Assembly (NCBI GenBank): GCA_009773155.1
Contig: WOVA01000026.1
Coordinates: 1 to 34,233, forward strand
Direction: 5' to 3'
Source of the DNA: Elusimicrobiota bacterium
GTDB taxonomy: Bacteria > Elusimicrobiota > Elusimicrobia > Elusimicrobiales > UBA9959
DNA: 34,233 nucleotides
Program-made: the position numbers and the translations under genes
The notes under the pieces: model-generated
The model's database searches: none
Told to the model about the DNA's origin: nothing
The model's input: only the letters and a program-made list of their open reading frames with translations
Shown: piece after piece, positions 16,160-23,943 of the stretch
How the letters are laid out: each line of letters begins with the position of its first letter
Position numbering within the stretch: the stretch's first letter is position 1

Positions 16160-16263
16160 CGTCTTTCCGGCGAAAGCCGGGATCCAGGAAATGTCAACGA
16201 CACCGGCCCCCGGCTCCCGTATCAGGTACGGGATAATCTTCGCCAAGAGGCTGGCGGGGGTTA
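16160..16263. repeat. REP-like repeat unit with two hairpins
   Basis: It begins CGTCTTTCCGGCGAAAGC, with CCGGC-GAAA-GCCGG forming a tetraloop hairpin at 16167-16180. This resembles the widespread intergenic repeats whose units start CGTCATTCC and end GGAATGACG. A second hairpin, CCCGTA/TACGGG, is at 16216-16232. The right end near GGCTGGCGGGG at 16250-16260 is degraded. Only one copy is in the window, so family membership is from recognition. Confidence 0.5.
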
Positions 16264-16492
16264 TGAAAAAATTTGTTGCGCCGAGACGCCGCGGAAAAGC
16301 TGCCCGGTAAAAAATTCTTTAATTTTCCGGGAGATTACTTTCAATTTTGTAATATATTTACATGAGAATTTGGCTTGATTTTACGTGAATACCCCCGTAT
16401 CATTCGAAACCCTAGAATCATAATCAGGCAAGGAAATATTCGCAGATAACCCAAATGAGCAGACCAAATGTGTGCCTTTTTGGGCCTAATCT

Positions 16493-16514
16493 TATTTGAC
16501 GATTATTTAACTGG
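16493..16514. repeat. 22-bp direct repeat, copy 1
   Basis: This 22-mer starts TATTTGACG and ends TTTAACTGG. It matches 16560-16581 at 19 of 22 positions, and start-to-start spacing is 67 bp. Each copy is itself a tandem of two TATTTRAC half-units 11 bp apart, so the array reads as four similar boxes. It could be a regulator binding site. Confidence 0.5.
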
Positions 16515-16559
16515 AACCCTGAAATATGGGAATTTGTGTTGGAAATACAAGGACTTCTC

Positions 16560-16581
16560 TATTTGACGGCTATTTGACTGG
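16560..16581. repeat. 22-bp direct repeat, copy 2
   Basis: This is the second copy of the TATTTGAC...TTTRACTGG repeat at 16493-16514, with differences at three positions. Half-units TATTTGAC start at 16560 and 16571. It contains TTGACG and TTGACT hexamers that look like -35 boxes, but no -10 lies at 16-18 bp. Confidence 0.5.
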
Positions 16582-16613
16582 TTACAAATCGTAGGCAAAC
16601 AGCTTTGGGAAAG

Positions 16614-16630
16614 GCTACGCAGTGCGTAGC
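16614..16630. repeat. Perfect 7-bp-arm palindrome, copy 1
   Basis: GCTACGC (16614-16620) and GCGTAGC (16624-16630) flank AGT. The reverse complement of 16671-16687 matches this 17-mer at 14 of 17 positions, so the two are inverted copies of one palindromic element. Confidence 0.55.
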
Positions 16631-16668
16631 TAATCTTCCGGGCTCCCGGTGGACGGATTTTGCGCAAT

Positions 16669-16689
16669 TCGCCACGCACTGTGTGGCGA
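16669..16689. repeat. Perfect 7-bp-arm palindrome, copy 2
   Basis: TCGCCAC (16669-16675) and GTGGCGA (16683-16689) flank a 7-nt centre. It lies 23 bp before the murD start codon and is related in inverted orientation to the palindrome at 16614. In the murD mRNA leader it would form a hairpin near the ribosome site. Confidence 0.55.
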
Positions 16690-16711
16690 CCCACAGGGAA
16701 TTACAGGGTAT

Positions 16712-18085
16712 ATGAGTTTTGAACCTGCAAAATTTAAAGGCGAAAAGGCGCTGGTGATAGGCGCGGGGCGGTCGGGCCTGGCCGCCGCGCGGCTGCTGGC
16801 GAAAAAAGGTTTCCGCGTGCTGCTGAGCGACTCGGCGCCGATGAAGGACTTTAAGCCCAGGCTTAAGGGCCTGCCGCGCGCCGTGGAAGTCGAGGCGGGG
16901 GGGCACAGCGGCGCGATACTCTCCTGCGGCTTCGCCGTCAAAAGCCCCGGCCTGCCCGCGCGCGCGCCGGTTTTCAAAAGGCTTAAAGCGGCAGGCATAC
17001 CCGTTTTCAGCGAGATAGAAATCGCGCTGGCCTTTTCCAAGGCGGGCAGGATCCTGGCCGTAACCGGCACCAACGGCAAGACCACGACCACCGAACTGCT
17101 GGGCCTGCTGATGAAAGCGGCGGCGCGGCGGCGCGGCACGCGGGCCTTCGTCTGCGGGAACCTCGGCGTGCCCGCGGCCGCTACGGCGCCAAAAGCCGGC
17201 CCGAAGGACGCGCTGGTCATGGAACTCTCCAGCTACCAGCTGGAGGACAGCTCCGGGGTCTCCCCCGACGCGGCCTGCGTGCTCAACATAACGCCGGACC
17301 ATCTCGATCATCACGGCGGCCTGGCCGCCTATGTCGCCGCCAAAGCGAAGATCTTCGCCGGCCAGCGGCCCGGCGCGGTCTGCGTTTTCAATTACGAGAA
17401 CGCCGCCTGCCGCCGGCTGGCCCGGCGCTGCCCGGCGCGGGTGCTGTTCTTCTCCTCGCGCAGGCGCGGGGGAAAACTGAGCGCGTGGACGGAGAAAGGA
17501 AGGCTGGTCTTCCGGACCGGCGCCGTCTCCTTCACCGTAGAGCCGCCGCCGCTGCCCGGGCGGCATAACCTGGAGAACGCGATGTGCGCGGGCCTGATGG
17601 CGCTGTCCTGCGGCGCGCGTCCGGCGGACCTGCGCGCGGTCTTCGCCTCTTTCAAAGGCGTGGAGCACCGCCTGGAGACCGTACGGACGCTGCGCGGAGT
17701 GACCTATATAAACGATTCCAAAGCGACCAATGTGGATTCCACCGTCACGGCGCTGCGCACGCCGGGCGGCGGGAAGAATATCTGGCTGATACTGGGCGGG
17801 CTGGACAAGGGCGCGCCTTACGCGCCGCTGCGCCCGCTCGTCAAAGCATCGGTCAAAACAATACTGACGATAGGGAAAGCCGCGCCGCTTATAGAGAAAG
17901 AGCTGCGCGGCTCCGCGCCGATAGAGAGGGCCTTAACGCTGGAGCGGGCGCTTAAAAAAGCGGCGGCAGCGGCGCGGCCAGGCGACATGGTACTTCTCTC
18001 GCCCGCCTGCGCCTCTTTCGACCAGTTCCGCGATTTCGAGCACCGGGGCGCGGAGTTCAAGCGCCTCGCCGGGAGGCTCAAGTGA
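16712..18085 (+). CDS. murD: UDP-N-acetylmuramoylalanine--D-glutamate ligase MurD
   Basis: A 457-residue Mur ligase adding D-Glu to UDP-MurNAc-L-Ala. The N-terminal Rossmann-like domain has LVIGAGRSGLAAARLL, the P-loop GTNGKTT is at 119-125, MELSSYQLE and NITPDHLDHHGG follow, then PGRHNLENAMCA, KGVEHRLE, and the C-terminal YINDSKATNVDSTVTAL and SPACASFDQF typical of MurD. ATG 16712 gives the usual start. The frame is open upstream to 16649, but that runs through a palindrome and lacks MurD homology. It is the first gene after the palindrome-rich gap and overlaps ftsW by 4 bp (GTGA). Confidence 0.95.
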   Translation: MSFEPAKFKGEKALVIGAGRSGLAAARLLAKKGFRVLLSDSAPMKDFKPRLKGLPRAVEVEAGGHSGAILSCGFAVKSPGLPARAPVFKRLKAAGIPVFSEIEIALAFSKAGRILAVTGTNGKTTTTELLGLLMKAAARRRGTRAFVCGNLGVPAAATAPKAGPKDALVMELSSYQLEDSSGVSPDAACVLNITPDHLDHHGGLAAYVAAKAKIFAGQRPGAVCVFNYENAACRRLARRCPARVLFFSSRRRGGKLSAWTEKGRLVFRTGAVSFTVEPPPLPGRHNLENAMCAGLMALSCGARPADLRAVFASFKGVEHRLETVRTLRGVTYINDSKATNVDSTVTALRTPGGGKNIWLILGGLDKGAPYAPLRPLVKASVKTILTIGKAAPLIEKELRGSAPIERALTLERALKKAAAAARPGDMVLLSPACASFDQFRDFEHRGAEFKRLAGRLK

Positions 18086-19239
18086 GGCGCCGCTATTCCG
18101 CCGCGCGCGGGGGAGGAAGCGGCCTCTTCTCCGGCCTCTTCACCTCGCGCAGCCTGCGCTACGCCGACTACCATTTCCTGATAGCGGTGGCGGCGCTGCT
18201 GATGATCGGCCTGGTCTCGCTCTATTCCGCCAGCGCCATCTACGCCGAGAACAAGGGCCTGCCCTCTTTCTTCTACCTCAAGCGGCAGCTGATCTGGACC
18301 TTCGCCGGGCTGGGCGCCATGTGGCTGGCGATGAACCTGGAGCTGGAAAAGTTCCGCCGGTTCATAAAGCCGCTCATGATCCTGACGCTGGCGCTGCTGG
18401 TGGTCACGCTGTTCATGCCCCCGATAGCGAACGTGCGCCGCTGGATACCGCTGGGCTTCATGAACCTGCAGGTCAGCGAATTCGCCAAGCTGGCGGTGGT
18501 GCTCTACCTGGCCGACTACTTCGACAAGAACATAAGCCGCATGCTCAAGGACTGGCGGCAGCTGATAAAGCCGCTGACGGTCACGCTGCTGGCGCTGCTG
18601 CTGATCGGCATACAGCCCGACCTGGGCACGCCGGCGCTGATCTTCGCCGTGGCGCTGATGATGCTGTTCTGCTCCGGCGTGCGGCTGCGCTACATCCTGG
18701 CGCCGCTGGGCGTAGGACTGCTCATCTTCGTAGCGGAGATGCTGCGCAAGTCCTACCGCCTGGACCGCCTTAAGAATTTCCTTTCGCCCTGGGACGACGC
18801 CTCCGGCACGGGCTACCAGCTGGTGCAGTCGCTGCTGGCCGTCGGCTCCGGCGGCTGGTTCGGGGTCGGGCTGGGCGCCTCCAAACTCAAACTGATGTAC
18901 CTGCCGGAGCCGCATACCGACTTCATCTTCCCGGTGGTCGCGGAAGAGCTGGGGCTCTTCGGCGCGCTGCTGATAGCCGGGCTTTTCGGCTACCTGCTGC
19001 TGCGCGGCCTCCGGCTGGCCCGCAACGCGACGTCCTTCTTCTCGGCCATAGCCGCTTCGGGCATGGTGCTGATCATCTGCCTGCAGGCTTTTTTCAATAT
19101 GGCCATGACGCTGGGACTGACCCCGACCAAGGGCATACCGCTGCCTTTCTTCTCCTACGGCGGCTCCTCGATGATCACCATGCTGCTGGCGGCCGGCTTC
19201 GTGCTCAATGTCTCGGCCCACAGGAAGGCTTCCTTATGA
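18082..19239 (+). CDS. ftsW: SEDS-family septal peptidoglycan glycosyltransferase FtsW
   Basis: A 385-residue polytopic membrane protein that polymerises lipid II at the septum together with FtsI. About ten membrane segments are visible. SEDS signatures include LVSLYSASAIYA in the first segment, KRQLIWTFAGLGAMW, NVRRWIPLGFMNLQVSEFAKLA (the conserved R-W...QPSE-like block, with QVSE here), IGIQPDLGTPAL, and GLTPTKGIPLPFFSYGGSSM near the C-terminus. The start is a GTG overlapping the murD stop. RodA is the paralogous alternative, but position between murD and murG favours FtsW. Confidence 0.92.
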   Translation: MRRRYSAARGGGSGLFSGLFTSRSLRYADYHFLIAVAALLMIGLVSLYSASAIYAENKGLPSFFYLKRQLIWTFAGLGAMWLAMNLELEKFRRFIKPLMILTLALLVVTLFMPPIANVRRWIPLGFMNLQVSEFAKLAVVLYLADYFDKNISRMLKDWRQLIKPLTVTLLALLLIGIQPDLGTPALIFAVALMMLFCSGVRLRYILAPLGVGLLIFVAEMLRKSYRLDRLKNFLSPWDDASGTGYQLVQSLLAVGSGGWFGVGLGASKLKLMYLPEPHTDFIFPVVAEELGLFGALLIAGLFGYLLLRGLRLARNATSFFSAIAASGMVLIICLQAFFNMAMTLGLTPTKGIPLPFFSYGGSSMITMLLAAGFVLNVSAHRKASL

Positions 19240-20369
19240 CGATCGTTAAAAAGAGGCGCGCGCTGATAGCCGCGGGGGGAACGGGCGGCCATTTCTACCC
19301 CGGCCTCGCGCTGGGCCGCGAGCTGGCCCGGCGGGGCTGGCAGGTACTCTTCCTGGTAAAGGAGGGTGATATCTCCGCGGCGGCTCTGGATGCGGAAGGG
19401 CTGCCCTACGCCGAAATACCCGCGGCGGCGCTGCCGCGCTCGCTCAACCCGCTGCGTCACGCCCGGTTCCTGGTCAAATTCTTCTCAGGCCTGCGGCGGA
19501 CGTCGCGGATACTCGCCGATTATTCGCCGGACGCCGTCTTCGGCGCCGGCAGCTATGTTTCTTTCCCGGCGGTACTGCTGGCGGCGCTGCGCGGCGTCCC
19601 GCGCGTCGTGCACGAATCCAACGCCGTCTTCGGCCTGGGCAACCGGATAGCGGGAGCTTTCTGCCCGGCGGTGGCGCTGGGACTGCCCCTGGAAAAAAAC
19701 CCCTTCGCCGGCAAGACGGTAATGACCGGTACGCCGGTACGGGAATTCATTCCGTCCGCCGTCTCCCGTGAAGAGGCGCGGGCCCTGCTAGGCCTAAAAG
19801 CCTCGCCTCCCGTGGTGGCCGCCTTCGGCGGCAGCCAGGGAGCGTCCGCGCTCAACTCCGCGCTGGCCGCCGCGGCCGGCAGTCTCAGGGCGGAGGGCGC
19901 GGCCTTCCAGATCCTGCACGTCGCCGGCAAAGGGAACGGGGAAAGCACCCGGCTCGCTTACGCGGCCGCGGGCCTTGGAGGCGACCCCGGGATCAAAGTT
20001 CTCGATTACTGCGCGGAGATGGACCTGCTCTACGCCGCGGCCGACATACTAGTCTCTCGGGCCGGGGCGAGCACCGTCGCGGAACTGGCGGCGGTCAGAA
20101 AGCCGGCCATTCTGGTCCCGCTGCCGACCTCGGCCGGCGGACACCAGGCCGCCAATGCCGCCGTCCTGGCCCGCGCGGGAGCGGCCGTCAGCCTGCCGCA
20201 GGACGCGGGACTGGCGGAAGCCATGGCGGCGGAACTGAGCCGCCTGCTGGGCGGCAAAGAGGCGGCCGCCGCGATGTCGGCGGCTTACGATATAGCCGGC
20301 ATACCCGATCCTCTCAAGGCGGCGTCCGCGCTGGCCGATCTGATGGAAGGGAAGAATTACCGGGGTTAA
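19236..20369 (+). CDS. murG: UDP-GlcNAc:lipid I GlcNAc transferase MurG
   Basis: A 377-residue peripheral membrane GT28 glycosyltransferase that turns lipid I into lipid II at the cytoplasmic face. The N-terminal glycine-rich motif GGTGGHFYPGLAL (14-26) and SYVSFPAVLLA with HESNAVFGLGNR bind the lipid side. AFGGSQGASALN opens the C-terminal domain, and SRAGASTVAEL with PLPTSAGGHQAANA binds UDP-GlcNAc. The ATG overlaps the ftsW stop (ATGA). It is the last recognisable dcw gene in the window. The expected murC/ddl/ftsQAZ genes do not follow. Confidence 0.95.
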   Translation: MTIVKKRRALIAAGGTGGHFYPGLALGRELARRGWQVLFLVKEGDISAAALDAEGLPYAEIPAAALPRSLNPLRHARFLVKFFSGLRRTSRILADYSPDAVFGAGSYVSFPAVLLAALRGVPRVVHESNAVFGLGNRIAGAFCPAVALGLPLEKNPFAGKTVMTGTPVREFIPSAVSREEARALLGLKASPPVVAAFGGSQGASALNSALAAAAGSLRAEGAAFQILHVAGKGNGESTRLAYAAAGLGGDPGIKVLDYCAEMDLLYAAADILVSRAGASTVAELAAVRKPAILVPLPTSAGGHQAANAAVLARAGAAVSLPQDAGLAEAMAAELSRLLGGKEAAAAMSAAYDIAGIPDPLKAASALADLMEGKNYRG

Positions 20370-20384
20370 AACTACGGAGGTGTC

Positions 20385-21500
20385 ATGGAAATAGAAAATG
20401 GTTCCAAATGGGTAAAGTTCGATCTGATGGAGCGCTTCATGCGCGACGTCTTCAAGGGTATAGGCGTGCCGGCGGCCGACGCGGCGGTCTGCGCGGAAGT
20501 CCTGATAACCGCCGACAAGCTGGGCATAGATTCGCACGGCGTCTCCCGCCTCAAGCCGATCTACTACGACAGGATAAAGCAGGGCATACAACTGCCGAAG
20601 ACGAAGTTCGGGATAATGAAGGACACCCCTACGACCGCGGTCATAGACGGCCACAACGGCATGGGACACGTCATCGCCAAACGCGCGATGGAGCTAGCGA
20701 TAAAGAAGGCTAAGAAGTACGGCCTCGGCATGACGGCCGTGCGCAACTCCACTCATTACGGCATAGCGGGCTATCACACGCTGCTGGCCGCGAAAGCCGG
20801 CATGATCGGCATAACGGGCACCAACGCGCGCCCTTCGGTGGCGCCCACCTTCGGCGTCGAGAACATGATGGGCACCAACCCGCTGACCTTCGCGCTCCCG
20901 ACGGACGAGAAGTTCCCTTTCCTGCTCGACTGCGCCACCTCCATAACGCAGCGCGGCAAGATAGAGGTGTACGCCAAGCTGGGCAAAAAGATGCCGAAAG
21001 GCTGGGTCATAGACGAGAAGGGCGGCAGCAAGACCGACTCGCGGGCGGTGCTGACCGACCTGATAAAGGGGACCGCCGCGCTGACGCCGCTGGGCGGCGT
21101 GGGCGAGGACCTGGGCGGCTACAAGGGCTACGGCTACTGCGCCGTCGTCGAGATACTCTCGGCCGCGCTGCAGGACGGGGCCTACATGAAGCAGTTGCTG
21201 GGCTACGATAAGAAAGGGAATAAAGTCCCCTACCCGCTCGGCCACTTCTTCCTGGCCATCGACATCGGGCATTTCGTGCCGCTGGCCTCGTTCAAGCGCA
21301 CCGCCGGGAAGATACTGCGCGAACTCCGCGCGTCGAAGAAAATGCCCGGGGCGAAGAGGATCTACACCGCCGGCGAGAAGGAATACCTGGCCTGGCAGTA
21401 CCGGAAGAACAAGGGCGTGCCCGTGAACAAGGAAACTCAGCGCGAGCTGCTGGCGATGCGGGAGGAACTGGGGCTGAAACGCTACAAGTTCCCGTTCTGA
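20385..21500 (+). CDS. Malate/L-lactate dehydrogenase family (Ldh2) oxidoreductase
   Basis: A 371-residue NAD(P)-dependent dehydrogenase of the Ldh2 family, which includes malate, L-lactate, ureidoglycolate and related 2-hydroxyacid dehydrogenases and has a fold unlike classical Rossmann LDH. Conserved parts are the substrate-binding SHGVSRL (50-56), catalytic His124 in RNSTHYGIAGY, NMMGTNPLTFALPT, LLDCATS, and GGYKGYGYCAVVEILSAAL. The exact substrate cannot be read from sequence. A strong GGAGGTG Shine-Dalgarno lies 5 nt before the ATG. It starts only 15 bp after murG, so it may be co-transcribed although metabolically unrelated to wall synthesis. Confidence 0.9.
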   Translation: MEIENGSKWVKFDLMERFMRDVFKGIGVPAADAAVCAEVLITADKLGIDSHGVSRLKPIYYDRIKQGIQLPKTKFGIMKDTPTTAVIDGHNGMGHVIAKRAMELAIKKAKKYGLGMTAVRNSTHYGIAGYHTLLAAKAGMIGITGTNARPSVAPTFGVENMMGTNPLTFALPTDEKFPFLLDCATSITQRGKIEVYAKLGKKMPKGWVIDEKGGSKTDSRAVLTDLIKGTAALTPLGGVGEDLGGYKGYGYCAVVEILSAALQDGAYMKQLLGYDKKGNKVPYPLGHFFLAIDIGHFVPLASFKRTAGKILRELRASKKMPGAKRIYTAGEKEYLAWQYRKNKGVPVNKETQRELLAMREELGLKRYKFPF

Positions 21501-21651
21501 ATGCAGGACGCGCGGGAAGATTAAGGGCTCGCTACGAAATAACTGATACAATTTGGCCGGGCGATTTTATGAGCGAACCACGGAACGGACGGATAAGGGG
21601 TCCGGAACTCTTCCGGCGAAGTCCGGAACTGAAAAAAGGGGGAAAGGGATA

Positions 21652-22614
21652 ATGCGGGACCTCAAATCGAGCGTCGTTCTCTATTCGGGCTTCCTGCTGG
21701 CCTTCATGGGGCTGGCGGGGATATTCACCGGCTTCGAGCCTCTGGCCTCTTTCGCGGCGCCGCTGCTCTGGTGGGGCTACATCGCCCTCTCCGACAGCCT
21801 GCTCCTCTCGCTTAAAGGCGAATCCCTGATCGTCTCCCGTACCGACGACTTCCTCTGGATGGCGTCCTGCTCGTCCGCCGTCTGGCTGGTCCTTGAGGGC
21901 CTCAACGCCGCGCTGGGCGTCTGGCAGTACATAAACCTCCCGGCGCAGACCGCGGCGCGCTGGACCTGGTATCTGGGCATGGGAGCGGCGCTGCTGCCGG
22001 CGCTGTACCAGTCGGCGGCCTATCTTTCGCCCGTAAAGAGCGAAAAACGCGCGCCCGGAACTTTCCGCGCTTCGGAAAAGGCGCTGGACGGCCTGCAGGC
22101 AGCCGGCATAATTTTTTTCTTCCTTCCCTTTTTCTTTCCCCGGCTGGCCTTTCCCCTGGCGGCCATCTCCCTTCCCCTGGTCCTCGATCCTCTTAATTTC
22201 AGGCTGAAACAGCCTTCCCTGCTGGGGCTGCTGGAGCGGGGAGAAAAGGGAAAAATAGCCGCGCTGGCGGCCGCGGGATTGGTCTGCGGCCTGGCCGGGG
22301 AAGCTTGGCTTTACGCCGGCGGACCCTCCAGGGTATACGACCTGGGTTATGCCGGAGGCCTGCCCCTTATGGGCCTGCCGCTGGCCGGCTACGCCGCTTT
22401 TCCTTTCCTGGCCTTCGCGGCCTTCTCCCTTTACTCTCTCGCCCTTTTCGCCAGGGGGGAAGGGATTGATCTGCTCGGGCATGAAATAAACTCCTCCCGG
22501 CCGCGGCCGGCCTGGCTTCCCCCGGCCGCCTACGCCCTGCTCTGCCTTATTTACTACCTGGGTTTCCTGCTGGTGGACGCCCGCTCCGCCGCCCTGCTCG
22601 CTTTCCTCCCCTGA
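21652..22614 (+). CDS. Polytopic membrane protein, unknown function
   Basis: A 320-residue protein with about nine hydrophobic segments, including LYSGFLLAFMGLAGIFTGF, FAAPLLWWGYIALSD, LLPALYQSAAYL and AYALLCLIYYLGFLLV. It has a Trp/Tyr-rich character and no recognisable catalytic motif or family signature. I do not recognise it. ATG 21652 is chosen because AAGGGA lies just upstream and the first membrane segment then follows a short MRDLKSS leader. An in-frame TTG at 21553 would add 33 polar residues without a ribosome site. Upstream, the 9-mer TCCGGAACT is directly repeated at 21601 and 21622. Nothing nearby points to its role. Confidence 0.75.
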   Translation: MRDLKSSVVLYSGFLLAFMGLAGIFTGFEPLASFAAPLLWWGYIALSDSLLLSLKGESLIVSRTDDFLWMASCSSAVWLVLEGLNAALGVWQYINLPAQTAARWTWYLGMGAALLPALYQSAAYLSPVKSEKRAPGTFRASEKALDGLQAAGIIFFFLPFFFPRLAFPLAAISLPLVLDPLNFRLKQPSLLGLLERGEKGKIAALAAAGLVCGLAGEAWLYAGGPSRVYDLGYAGGLPLMGLPLAGYAAFPFLAFAAFSLYSLALFARGEGIDLLGHEINSSRPRPAWLPPAAYALLCLIYYLGFLLVDARSAALLAFLP

Positions 22615-22622
22615 CCGCCTTG

Positions 22623-22649
22623 CCGGATAAGGACCTAAGACCTATCCGG
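22623..22649. terminator. Hairpin after the membrane protein gene, no T-run
   Basis: CCGGATAAGG (22623-22632) pairs with CCTATCCGG (22641-22649) with one bulge. It lies 9 bp after the stop codon and before the protease promoter. Without a T-run it is not a clear intrinsic terminator. It could be a rho-dependent or processing structure, or part of the downstream control region. Confidence 0.3.
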
Positions 22650-22667
22650 GCGTGGGTCCATCAGGCA

Positions 22668-22696
22668 TTGACTTTAGTCAAGCCCCGCTGTATAAC
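22668..22696 (+). promoter_or_regulatory. Promoter of the first protease gene with embedded palindrome
   Basis: TTGACT (22668-22673) and TATAAC (22691-22696) are 17 bp apart, a good sigma70-type pair, with predicted start near 22703. The -35 is half of a perfect palindrome, TTGACTTTAGTCAA (22668-22681), which has the TTGA-N6-TCAA symmetry of CRP/FNR-family sites. A close copy lies upstream of the second protease gene at 23888. Confidence 0.65.
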
Positions 22697-22727
22697 ATAG
22701 CGACGCAAACGACAGCATGGAGGAGTT

Positions 22728-23750
22728 ATGAAGACCATCATGAACGCGCTCGCCGGGATAATTTTCCTCTCCGTCCTCGCAGTTACGGCCTCGGCGGAGA
22801 ACAAGGTCATCTACGGCGAAGACGACCGGCTGGATTATTTCGAGGCCCCCGCCTCCAGGAAAGCCCTGGCCGACTCCGTCGTTTCACTCTGGAACTCCTA
22901 CAAGGTGACCAGGGACGGCGCCAACTACAAGTTATCCACGATGAAATTCGCCGACGCCAACAACCTCTGCGCCGGGGAGCGATTCCGCGAGCAGCAGAAA
23001 GGCGCTTTCTGCTCCGGGTCGCTGGTAGGAGAGGACCTGGTCATGACGGCCGGGCACTGCATACGCAATCCCCCTGTAAATAGCGCCAACGGCGAGACCT
23101 GCGCCAGCACCAGGCTGGTCTTCGGCTTCGCCATCAAGTCGCGCGGCGGCAGTTCCCCGTCGACCGTGCCCGAGGCGGACGTCTATTCCTGCAAAGAGAT
23201 AGTGACGCACGGGCTGGACAACGGCGGGGCCGATTTCGCCATAATACGTCTTGACCGCAAGGTCGCGGGCCGCAAACCCCTGCCGGTGCACCGCGGCGCC
23301 AGTCTTAAAAAGGGCGCCGGGATGTTCGTCATAGGCCATCCCTCGGGGCTGCCGCTCAAGGTGGCCGAAGGGGCCAGCGTGCGCGACGCCTCCAATTCCA
23401 CGCACTATGTCGCCGACCTCGACACCTACGGGGGGAATTCCGGCTCGCCGGTCTTCGACTCCAGGACCAGCCTGATAGCCGGCATACTGGTGCGTGGCGA
23501 CACAGACTTCGTGACCACCGCCGAGGGCTGCCGCCGGTCCAACGTCATCGGCCAGAACGAGGGCCGGGGCGAGGACGTGACCAAAGTCTCCCAGTTGTCG
23601 GCCAGCGTTCCCAAAACCGCCCTGACCGGGGAGACAGAGCCCGCCGAGGCCCCGTCCCGCGAAGTCCGCCTGGAAAGCGTGGACGCCATAAGGGAATCGT
23701 TCGGGGATTCTTTCTCCATAGAGGTGCCCGAAATAGCCGTGCCCGAATAA
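22728..23750 (+). CDS. Secreted trypsin-like serine protease (first of tandem pair)
   Basis: A 340-residue chymotrypsin-fold protease. A Sec signal peptide (MKTIMNALAGIIFLSVLAV, likely cut after ASA at 23) is followed by the catalytic domain. The triad is His110 in MTAGHC, Asp169 in GADFAIIRLD and Ser238 in DTYGGNSGSPVF. Cys95 and Cys111 could form the usual disulfide beside the active-site His. The C-terminal ~55 residues are acidic and low in conservation. GGAGG sits 7 nt before the ATG. It is followed by a strong terminator, so it is monocistronic. Specificity cannot be assigned; V8-like glutamyl endopeptidases share this style. Confidence 0.9.
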   Translation: MKTIMNALAGIIFLSVLAVTASAENKVIYGEDDRLDYFEAPASRKALADSVVSLWNSYKVTRDGANYKLSTMKFADANNLCAGERFREQQKGAFCSGSLVGEDLVMTAGHCIRNPPVNSANGETCASTRLVFGFAIKSRGGSSPSTVPEADVYSCKEIVTHGLDNGGADFAIIRLDRKVAGRKPLPVHRGASLKKGAGMFVIGHPSGLPLKVAEGASVRDASNSTHYVADLDTYGGNSGSPVFDSRTSLIAGILVRGDTDFVTTAEGCRRSNVIGQNEGRGEDVTKVSQLSASVPKTALTGETEPAEAPSREVRLESVDAIRESFGDSFSIEVPEIAVPE

Positions 23751-23767
23751 AGAACAGTATCCCCCGC

Positions 23768-23806
23768 AGGCCCCGTCCGCGCCCCCGCGGACGGGGCCTT
23801 TCTTTT
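23768..23806 (+). terminator. Intrinsic terminator after the first protease
   Basis: AGGCCCCGTCCGC (23768-23780) pairs perfectly with GCGGACGGGGCCT (23787-23799) around a 6-nt loop, followed by TTCTTTT. Confidence 0.9.
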
Positions 23807-23887
23807 CCCCCAACGCCCCGCCCCGGGCGCGTATTACTTTTTCTAATATAGGCCTAAAGGCCCATAAGAATCTGGGACCTTTGGCCT

Positions 23888-23901
23888 TTGATTATAGTCA
23901 A
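23888..23901. promoter_or_regulatory. CRP/FNR-like palindrome upstream of the second protease
   Basis: TTGATTATAGTCAA matches the palindrome at 22668-22681 at 12 of 14 positions and sits at nearly the same distance from the start codon (56 versus 60 nt). The half-site TTGAT equals the FNR half-site and the other half, GTCAA, differs by one base. The promoter itself is less clear: TAAAAA at 17 bp is a poor -10. An imperfect GGCC-rich dyad lies just upstream at 23851-23886. Confidence 0.5.
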
Positions 23902-23943
23902 CGGGCAGGCTAAAAACTATATGCAGCAGGATACGGAGGATTA

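Larger units (their letters stand above)
16149..16711. other. 570-bp palindrome-rich non-coding region upstream of murD
   Basis: No credible gene is seen on either strand. The stretch is AT-richer than its surroundings and holds a REP-like unit, a 22-bp direct repeat pair and two related 17-bp palindromes, listed separately. It lies where the accessory block ends and the dcw cluster resumes, so it must contain whatever promoter serves murD-ftsW-murG. I could not find a -35/-10 pair with good spacing. Confidence 0.6.

Noticed and set aside
21553-21651. TTG start at 21553 for the polytopic membrane protein.
   Set aside because: ATG 21652 has a Shine-Dalgarno and gives a sensible start before the first membrane segment; the extra 33 residues are polar and cross a direct repeat.
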